This document shows, one piece after another, positions 12,486 to 16,853 of a stretch of 16,853 nucleotides of DNA (position 1 is the stretch's first letter; each line of letters begins with the position of its first letter). Origin of the DNA: Brevundimonas sp. GTDB taxonomy: Bacteria > Pseudomonadota > Alphaproteobacteria > Caulobacterales > Caulobacteraceae. Made by a program: the position numbers and the translations under genes. The stretch lies in the NCBI RefSeq assembly GCF_003248455.1, contig NZ_QFNM01000051.1, positions 1 through 16,853 on the forward strand, read 5' to 3'. The notes beneath the pieces were generated by a model that saw only the letters and a program-made list of their open reading frames with translations, had not been told where the DNA came from and ran no database searches.

Positions 12486-14333
12486 ATGCGGCTGGTCCTG
12501 TTGTTCGCGGCCCTGGCGGTCGCCCTGGGCCTGGCCGTGGCGTCCAGCCGGACGCCCGCGCCGCGATCCGCCGCCACGCCCGCCCAGGCTTTCTCCGCCG
12601 AGCGGGCGATGATCGACGTCCGCGCCATCGCCCAGGCGCCCCATCCGGTCGGATCGGCGGATCACGCGCGCGTCCAGGCCTATCTGGTCCGGCGGATGAC
12701 GGCCCTGGGCCTGGACCCGCAGATACAGACCGGCCCCTTGTCGCCGCGCGCCGTCCGGCGCATCGAACGCGAAGGCCGCAGCGCGCGGGGGCTGGAGGCC
12801 GCCAACATCGTCGGCGTCCTGCCTGGACGCGATCCGGCCCTGCCGGCCGTGCTGACGATGGCCCATTACGACAGCGTCCCCGGCTCCGCAGGCGCCGCCG
12901 ACGATGCGGCGGGCGTGGCGGCCATCCTGGAGGCTGTGCGGGCGATCAAGGCGCGCGGCGGGACGGATCGCGACCTGATCGTGCTGCTGACCGATGCGGA
13001 GGAGTTGAACCTGGACGGGGCGCGGGCCTTTTTCGGCGCCCATCCGTGGCGCGACCGGGTCGGCGCCGTGATCAATCTGGAGGCGCGGGGCGGCGGCGGC
13101 CGGGCGATGATGTTCGAGACGGGGCCGGGCAATGCGCAGACCATAGCGGCCTACGCCCGGGCCACGCGCGGCGCGACCGGCGGGCCGTCCAGCAACGCCC
13201 TGGCCGTCTTCGTCTATCGGTTGATGCCGAACGGCACGGACTTCACCGTGGCGGCGGACAGGGGGCTGGCGGGGATCAACCTGGCCTTCATCGGACGACC
13301 GGACCAGTATCATTCGCCGGCCTCGACGCCCCAGGCGCTGGACCAGGGCAGTCTTCAGCATATCGGGTCGCAGGCGCTGGAGACCGCCGACACCTGGCTG
13401 CGGGCGCCGACCCTGCCCCAGGCGACGCAGGACGCCGTCTACGCCGACGTCTTCGGACAGTTCGTCGTCTCGCATCCGCCCCCGATCGGCTGGGTCTTGC
13501 TGGCGGCGGCGGGCCTGGCGGCCGCCTGGGCCGCGTGGCGGGCGCGTCGGGCGAGCGGGCTGAGCGCCTGGTCGGCGGCGCGCGGGGCGGCGGACGGGCT
13601 GTGGCTGATGGCCGCCGCCGTGGTCGTGGGCCAGGCTGTGCGCGTCCTGGCGGGGCCGATGGGCGGCCCGGCCTCGGCGCCGGAGACCTATTACACCCTG
13701 CTGCGCCGCCTGCCGGCGCTGGAGGCGGGGGCGGCCCTGGCGCTGGCGGGACTGGCCCTGCTGGTGATCGCGGGACGGGGCGGAGGGCGGATGCTGGCGG
13801 GCGGACTGGTCGCGGCGGCGGTCCTGGCGACGGCGCTGGGGGGCGTCGATCCGGTGCTGCTGGGGGCGGCGGCGCTGGCCGTGGTCCTCGGCCTGTGGCC
13901 GCGCCGGGCGCCGGCGACGCCGTGGGGCGGCTGGCTGGGTCTGATCGTCCTGGTGCTGATCCTGGGCGCCGGGGTTCAGGCGCTGGTGCCCCTGGCGGCC
14001 TTCCTCCTGATCTGGCCGGGCCTGATCGCGGCGCTGGCGGCGGCCTGCGCGGCCCTGATCTCCGACCGGCTGCCGGGCTGGACGGCGCCGCTCCCGGCGG
14101 CGGCTGCGACGGCCGGGGCGGGCGGCTGGCTGCTGGCCCAGGGGCACGGCGTTTTTCTGGCGGTCGGCATGGACCTGCCCGGCGTGCTTGGCGTGATCGC
14201 GCTCCTGGTCGTCGTCATGGCGCGCCCCCTGGCCCCGGCCTCCGCGGCGGGCGCCAAGACCCTGGGCCTGATCGCCGGCGGCCTTCTTCTAGGCGGCCTG
14301 GCCGTCGGGCTGGGCGCGCGGCTGATCGCCTGA
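12486..14333 (+). CDS. M28-family zinc metallopeptidase with C-terminal membrane domain
   Basis: A 615-residue protein. Residues 1-20 form a signal anchor. The M28 aminopeptidase-type domain spans about 35-305, with the co-catalytic zinc ligands in the standard order: His127 (TMAHYDS), Asp140 (GAADDAAG), Glu172/Glu173 (TDAEEL; base and ligand), Glu199 (NLEARG) and His276 (QYHSP). From about 330 to the end there are roughly 8-10 hydrophobic helices, giving the domain order of Pff1-like membrane peptidases. The catalytic domain is predicted to face the periplasm and trim peptides there. The start at ATG 12486 follows GGAGAAG with good spacing; an in-frame GTG at 12471 is less likely. It lies 76 bp after the beta-helix gene and may share its transcript. 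Confidence 0.9.
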   Translation: MRLVLLFAALAVALGLAVASSRTPAPRSAATPAQAFSAERAMIDVRAIAQAPHPVGSADHARVQAYLVRRMTALGLDPQIQTGPLSPRAVRRIEREGRSARGLEAANIVGVLPGRDPALPAVLTMAHYDSVPGSAGAADDAAGVAAILEAVRAIKARGGTDRDLIVLLTDAEELNLDGARAFFGAHPWRDRVGAVINLEARGGGGRAMMFETGPGNAQTIAAYARATRGATGGPSSNALAVFVYRLMPNGTDFTVAADRGLAGINLAFIGRPDQYHSPASTPQALDQGSLQHIGSQALETADTWLRAPTLPQATQDAVYADVFGQFVVSHPPPIGWVLLAAAGLAAAWAAWRARRASGLSAWSAARGAADGLWLMAAAVVVGQAVRVLAGPMGGPASAPETYYTLLRRLPALEAGAALALAGLALLVIAGRGGGRMLAGGLVAAAVLATALGGVDPVLLGAAALAVVLGLWPRRAPATPWGGWLGLIVLVLILGAGVQALVPLAAFLLIWPGLIAALAAACAALISDRLPGWTAPLPAAAATAGAGGWLLAQGHGVFLAVGMDLPGVLGVIALLVVVMARPLAPASAAGAKTLGLIAGGLLLGGLAVGLGARLIA

Positions 14334-14372
14334 GCGAGCGGCATGCGTCAGAAACGGTCGCCGGTCCGCGAC

Positions 14373-14429
14373 GTTCCTGTTTTGATCGAGGAGAACATCT
14401 TGTGAACCGGAACAAACCATGCACATAGT
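14373..14429 (+). promoter_or_regulatory. recA SOS control region (LexA box and promoter)
   Basis: GAAC-N7-GAAC at 14393-14407 is an exact match to the alphaproteobacterial LexA box (GTTC-N7-GTTC read on the other strand). Just upstream GTTC-N7-GATC (14373-14387) matches at all but one base. TTGTGA (14400-14405) and ACATAG (14423-14428), 17 bp apart, are a plausible -35/-10 pair, which would place the exact box across the -35, as expected for LexA repression of recA. Confidence 0.85.
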
Positions 14430-14510
14430 CCGTCTCACGAAACGGGGGCGGGTCCATGGCGGGTCTCTCCCAGGCTTTTGACGGGAATCATGGCAAGGGA
14501 GACGAAGGCG

Positions 14511-15593
14511 ATGGCTTCACAGGCGGCATTGAAACTGGTGGGCAAGGACGACGGCGACAAGCAACGCGCCCTGGAGGCGGCGATCGCCCAGATCGACCGC
14601 GCCTTCGGCAAGGGCTCGGTGATGAAGCTGGGCAAGGCCGGGCAGGTCAACGAGATCGAGAGCGTCTCGACCGGCTCGCTGGGCCTGGACATGGCGCTCG
14701 GCATCGGCGGTCTGCCGGTCGGCCGGGTGATCGAGGTGTTCGGCCCCGAATCCTCGGGCAAGACGACCCTGGCTTTGCACACGGTCGCCGAGGTGCAGAA
14801 GAAGGGCGGGGTCGCCGCCTTCGTCGACGCCGAACACGCGCTGGACCCGGTCTACGCCCAGAAGCTGGGCGTGAACCTGGACGACCTGCTGGTGTCGCAA
14901 CCCGACACGGGCGAGCAGGCGCTGGAGATCGTCGACACCCTGGTGCGTTCGGGCGCCGTGGACATCGTGGTCATCGACTCGGTCGCGGCCCTGACCCCGC
15001 GCGCCGAGATCGAGGGCGAGATGGGCGACAGCCTGCCGGGTCTTCAGGCCCGGTTGATGAGCCAGGCGCTGCGCAAGCTGACGGCCTCGATCTCCAAGTC
15101 GAAATGCATCGTCCTGTTCATCAACCAGATCCGCCACAAGATCGGGGTGATGTACGGCTCGCCGGAAACGACCACGGGCGGAAACGCGCTGAAATTCTAC
15201 GCCTCGGTGCGCCTGGACATCCGCCGCACCGGCGCGATCAAGAACCGCGACGAGGTGGTCGGCAACACCACCCGGGTCAAGGTGGTCAAGAACAAGGTCG
15301 CCCCGCCGTTCCGCGAGGTCATCTTCGACATCATGTACGGCGAGGGCATCTCCAAGCTGGGCGAGGTGATCGACCTGGGCGTCAAGGCCGGGGTGATCGA
15401 GAAGTCGGGCAGCTGGTTCAGCTATGACTCGACCCGGATCGGCCAGGGCCGCGAGAATGTGCGCGAGTTCCTGAAGCAGAACCCCGACATCGCCGCCTCG
15501 ATCGAAAAGGCCGTGCGGGCCTCGACCAATAAGATCGCCGACGAACTGCTGGGCGCGCCCGAGCCGGACGAAGGCCAGGATCTCGAAGGCTGA
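14511..15593 (+). CDS. recA: Recombinase RecA
   Basis: A 360-residue RecA, the ATP-dependent strand-exchange protein that also triggers LexA self-cleavage in the SOS response. Seen: KGSVMKLG near the N-terminus, Walker A GPESSGKT at 78-85, the FVDAEHALDP segment, Walker B VDIVVIDSVAALTP, the DNA-binding L1 region (EGEMGDSLPGLQARLMSQ) and L2 (NQIRHKIGVMYGSPETTTGG), and an acidic tail (PEPDEGQDLEG). Length is normal. I chose ATG 14511 because GGAG lies about 9 nt upstream and the product begins MASQAALKLV like Caulobacter RecA; in-frame ATG 14490 and TTG 14478 are possible but less fitting. An SOS box lies upstream and a hairpin terminator downstream. Confidence 0.97.
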   Translation: MASQAALKLVGKDDGDKQRALEAAIAQIDRAFGKGSVMKLGKAGQVNEIESVSTGSLGLDMALGIGGLPVGRVIEVFGPESSGKTTLALHTVAEVQKKGGVAAFVDAEHALDPVYAQKLGVNLDDLLVSQPDTGEQALEIVDTLVRSGAVDIVVIDSVAALTPRAEIEGEMGDSLPGLQARLMSQALRKLTASISKSKCIVLFINQIRHKIGVMYGSPETTTGGNALKFYASVRLDIRRTGAIKNRDEVVGNTTRVKVVKNKVAPPFREVIFDIMYGEGISKLGEVIDLGVKAGVIEKSGSWFSYDSTRIGQGRENVREFLKQNPDIAASIEKAVRASTNKIADELLGAPEPDEGQDLEG

Positions 15594-15723
15594 CGCCAGG
15601 ACAGGAGGCTGGGCGGCCGGGGGCGGACCTGCCGGGTTCGCACGGCCGCAGCCTGGCGGTCCCTTCACCGCGACTCCGTCGCCCCTAGCGACCCGCCACC
15701 GACCCCGCGAAGGGCGGCGGAGC
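15594..15723. other. Non-coding stretch after recA with imperfect long hairpin
   Basis: 130 bp with no supported gene. CGCCAGG (15594-15600) can pair with CCTGGCG (15652-15658), or AGGCTG plus CGGCC (15606-15618, with a 2-nt bulge) with GGCCGCAGCCT (15644-15654). This would form a structured 3' UTR of recA; I cannot assign a function. Confidence 0.4.
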
Positions 15724-15758
15724 GACCCGCTCGACCTCGTGTCGGGCGGGTCTTTTTT
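15724..15758 (+). terminator. Rho-independent terminator downstream of recA
   Basis: GACCCGC (15724-15730) pairs with GCGGGTC (15746-15752), with extra inner CGA/TCG pairing, and is followed by six T (15753-15758). It lies 131 bp after the recA stop. Confidence 0.85.
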
Positions 15759-15779
15759 GGATCGTGCAGCATCTTTCCC

Positions 15780-15975
15780 TTTCGTCATTCCGGGCGCAGC
15801 GCAGCGGAGACCCGGAACCCAGCGGCGCCGAAGGCGAAATCTGTCCGCCGCACGACGCCTGAAGATCGAATCCACGACAGGTTGGCTGCTACGCGCCGCC
15901 CTTCGGGTCGCGCTCTCGTGCGCCGATGGGTTCCGGGTCTTCGGGCCAAGCGGCCCTTCGCCCGGAATGACGAAA
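15780..15975. repeat. Palindromic intergenic repeat, copy C (196 bp)
   Basis: Perfect 16-bp inverted ends, TTTCGTCATTCCGGGC (15780-15795) and GCCCGGAATGACGAAA (15960-15975), and a perfect internal 14-bp pair, AGACCCGGAACCCA (15808-15821) with TGGGTTCCGGGTCT (15927-15940). Its core 15817-15848 matches 2661-2692 of copy A at 31 of 32 bases. It sits between the terminators of two convergent genes. The frames open across it are Arg-rich artefacts. Confidence 0.88.
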
Positions 15976-15992
15976 GAAAGGTGCGTCCAAAC

Positions 15993-16020
15993 GAAAACGG
16001 GCGACCCGAAGGCCGCCCGT
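15993..16020 (-). terminator. Rho-independent terminator of the 3-hydroxyacyl-CoA dehydrogenase gene
   Basis: Read on the minus strand, ACGGGCGGCC (16020-16011), loop TTCG, then GGTCGCCCGT (16006-15997) makes a 10-bp stem with one G-U pair and a stable UUCG tetraloop, followed by TTTTCG. It lies about 29 bp after the stop at 16049. Confidence 0.88.
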
Positions 16021-16048
16021 TCCTTGTGTCGGCAATGTCGCCTGCCGA

Positions 16049-16853
16049 TCAGGCGGCGGCCTTCTCCGGGGCGAACTTGCCGTAGAAGGTCTCGTTCTTC
16101 GCCGCCATGTCGCGCAGAAGCTGCGGGACCTTGAAGCGGTCTCCGTACGCAGCGGCCAGGCGGTCCGCCGTCTCGACGAACTTGGCCAGGCCGATGCCGT
16201 CGATCATGCTGATCGGGCCGCCGGTCCAGGGCGCGAAGCCCCAGCCCAGGATGGCGCCCAGGTCGGCCTCGCGCGGGTCGTCGATGACGCCCTCTTCCCA
16301 GCAGCGGGCGACCTCGACCGCCTGGCGGTACAGCAGGCGCGTCTTCAGCTCGTCGATCTGGGCGAAGGCGGTCGGCGCTTCCGGCTGGTCGATGCCCTTG
16401 GTGGTCGGCGCCAGTTCGCCCAGACCCTTCCAGATCGTCTTGGGCTTCTGATCGTAGTCGTAGAAGCCCTTGCCGTTCTTGCGGCCGAAGCGTCCGCCCT
16501 CGACCATCTTGGCGACGATGTCCTCGCCTTCGGTCGGGACGTATTTGTCGCCCAGGTCCTGGCGGGTCTGTTTGGCGATCTTGTACGACAGGTCCAAGGC
16601 CACGTCGTCGTGCATCTCCAGCGGACCGCGCGGCATGCCGGTCATGCGACCGACATTGTCGATCAGGGCCGGGCCGTAACCCTCCTCCAGCATGGCCATG
16701 CCTTCCATCAGGAAGGTGGAGAAGCAGCGCGAGGTGTAGAAGCCGCGGCTGTCATTGACGACGATCGGCGTCTTCTTGATCTTCAGCACATAGTCCAGCG
16801 CCTTGGCGATGGCGGCCTGACCCGTCTTTTCGCCCAGGATGATCTCGACCAGC
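16049..16853 (-). CDS. 3-hydroxyacyl-CoA dehydrogenase of FadB/FadJ type, C-terminal part (partial)
   Basis: 268 codons are visible; the 5' end lies beyond the right edge. The frame is open to the edge (first full codon at 16852), giving LVEIILGEKTGQAAIAKALD, then IKKTPIVVNDSRGFYTSRCF, the end of the NAD-binding 3-hydroxyacyl-CoA dehydrogenase domain. The C-terminal domain has GPLEMHDDVALDLSYKI, GRKNGKGFYDYD and GWGFAPWTGGPISMIDGIG, standard for FadB/FadJ multifunctional fatty acid oxidation proteins. They carry out hydration and NAD-dependent oxidation of enoyl-CoA in beta-oxidation; the enoyl-CoA hydratase half would be encoded upstream, outside the window. Whether it is FadB or FadJ cannot be decided from this part. 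A strong terminator follows the stop. Confidence 0.93.
   Translation of the reverse strand, partial: LVEIILGEKTGQAAIAKALDYVLKIKKTPIVVNDSRGFYTSRCFSTFLMEGMAMLEEGYGPALIDNVGRMTGMPRGPLEMHDDVALDLSYKIAKQTRQDLGDKYVPTEGEDIVAKMVEGGRFGRKNGKGFYDYDQKPKTIWKGLGELAPTTKGIDQPEAPTAFAQIDELKTRLLYRQAVEVARCWEEGVIDDPREADLGAILGWGFAPWTGGPISMIDGIGLAKFVETADRLAAAYGDRFKVPQLLRDMAAKNETFYGKFAPEKAAA

Noticed and set aside
14402..14428. Tiny GTG-started frame of eight codons just before recA, preceded by GAGGAG
   Set aside because: It overlaps the SOS box and the proposed -35/-10 region, so it would lie mostly upstream of the transcript start.
1..16853. CRISPR array, tRNA/rRNA, transposase, phage or defence island
   Set aside because: Looked for on both strands; no regular direct repeats with spacers, no cloverleaf, no integrase or transposase motifs, and all clear genes are core or common accessory families.

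Overview
The window is a high-GC chromosomal segment (strong G/C preference at third codon positions) of an alphaproteobacterium, most likely Caulobacterales and Brevundimonas/Caulobacter-like. This rests on the protein families, the very short ATP synthase epsilon subunit, the recA leader with an alphaproteobacterial GAAC-N7-GAAC SOS box, and my recollection of Caulobacter RecA and malate dehydrogenase sequences. It looks like core chromosome: I see no transposase, phage gene, integrase, CRISPR array, tRNA or rRNA, and no clear sign of recent gene transfer.

Layout, left to right: the 3' end of the F1Fo ATP synthase operon (atpD end, atpC) with a hairpin terminator; a serine beta-lactamase-fold hydrolase (+) converging on a RarD-type EamA transporter (-); aspartate-semialdehyde dehydrogenase asd (-), divergent from the AFG1/ZapE-type ATPase (+); malate dehydrogenase mdh (-), apparently broken by an out-of-frame internal deletion; a HIT-family hydrolase (+) converging on an aldo/keto reductase (-); an epoxide-hydrolase-like alpha/beta hydrolase (+) whose stop codon overlaps that of a luciferase-like flavin oxidoreductase (-); a small acidic, probably disordered protein (+); a run of four exported or membrane proteins on the + strand (proline-rich lipoprotein, class A acid phosphatase/PAP2 lipoprotein, Cys-containing beta-helix protein, M28 metallopeptidase with a polytopic membrane domain); recA (+) with SOS control region and terminator; and, entering from the right edge, the C-terminal part of a FadB/FadJ-type 3-hydroxyacyl-CoA dehydrogenase (-).

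Most neighbours are single transcription units on alternating strands, so functional coupling is limited. The exceptions are atpD-atpC and the lipoprotein/phosphatase/beta-helix genes, which overlap by 4 bp or sit 2 bp apart and so look co-translated; the M28 gene follows after 76 bp containing a hairpin.

Two observations stand out. First, mdh has an intact start and ribosome binding site, but about 85 bp are missing after codon 36, which puts the remaining 240 codons out of frame. This is either a real loss of a TCA-cycle gene or an assembly error. Second, three copies of a non-coding palindromic repeat with nested inverted repeats (about 173, 129 and 196 bp) lie between genes, two of them within 8-12 bp of stop codons. 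I did not find a convincing new multi-gene system; the secreted four-gene run is the best candidate for an uncharacterised functional unit.
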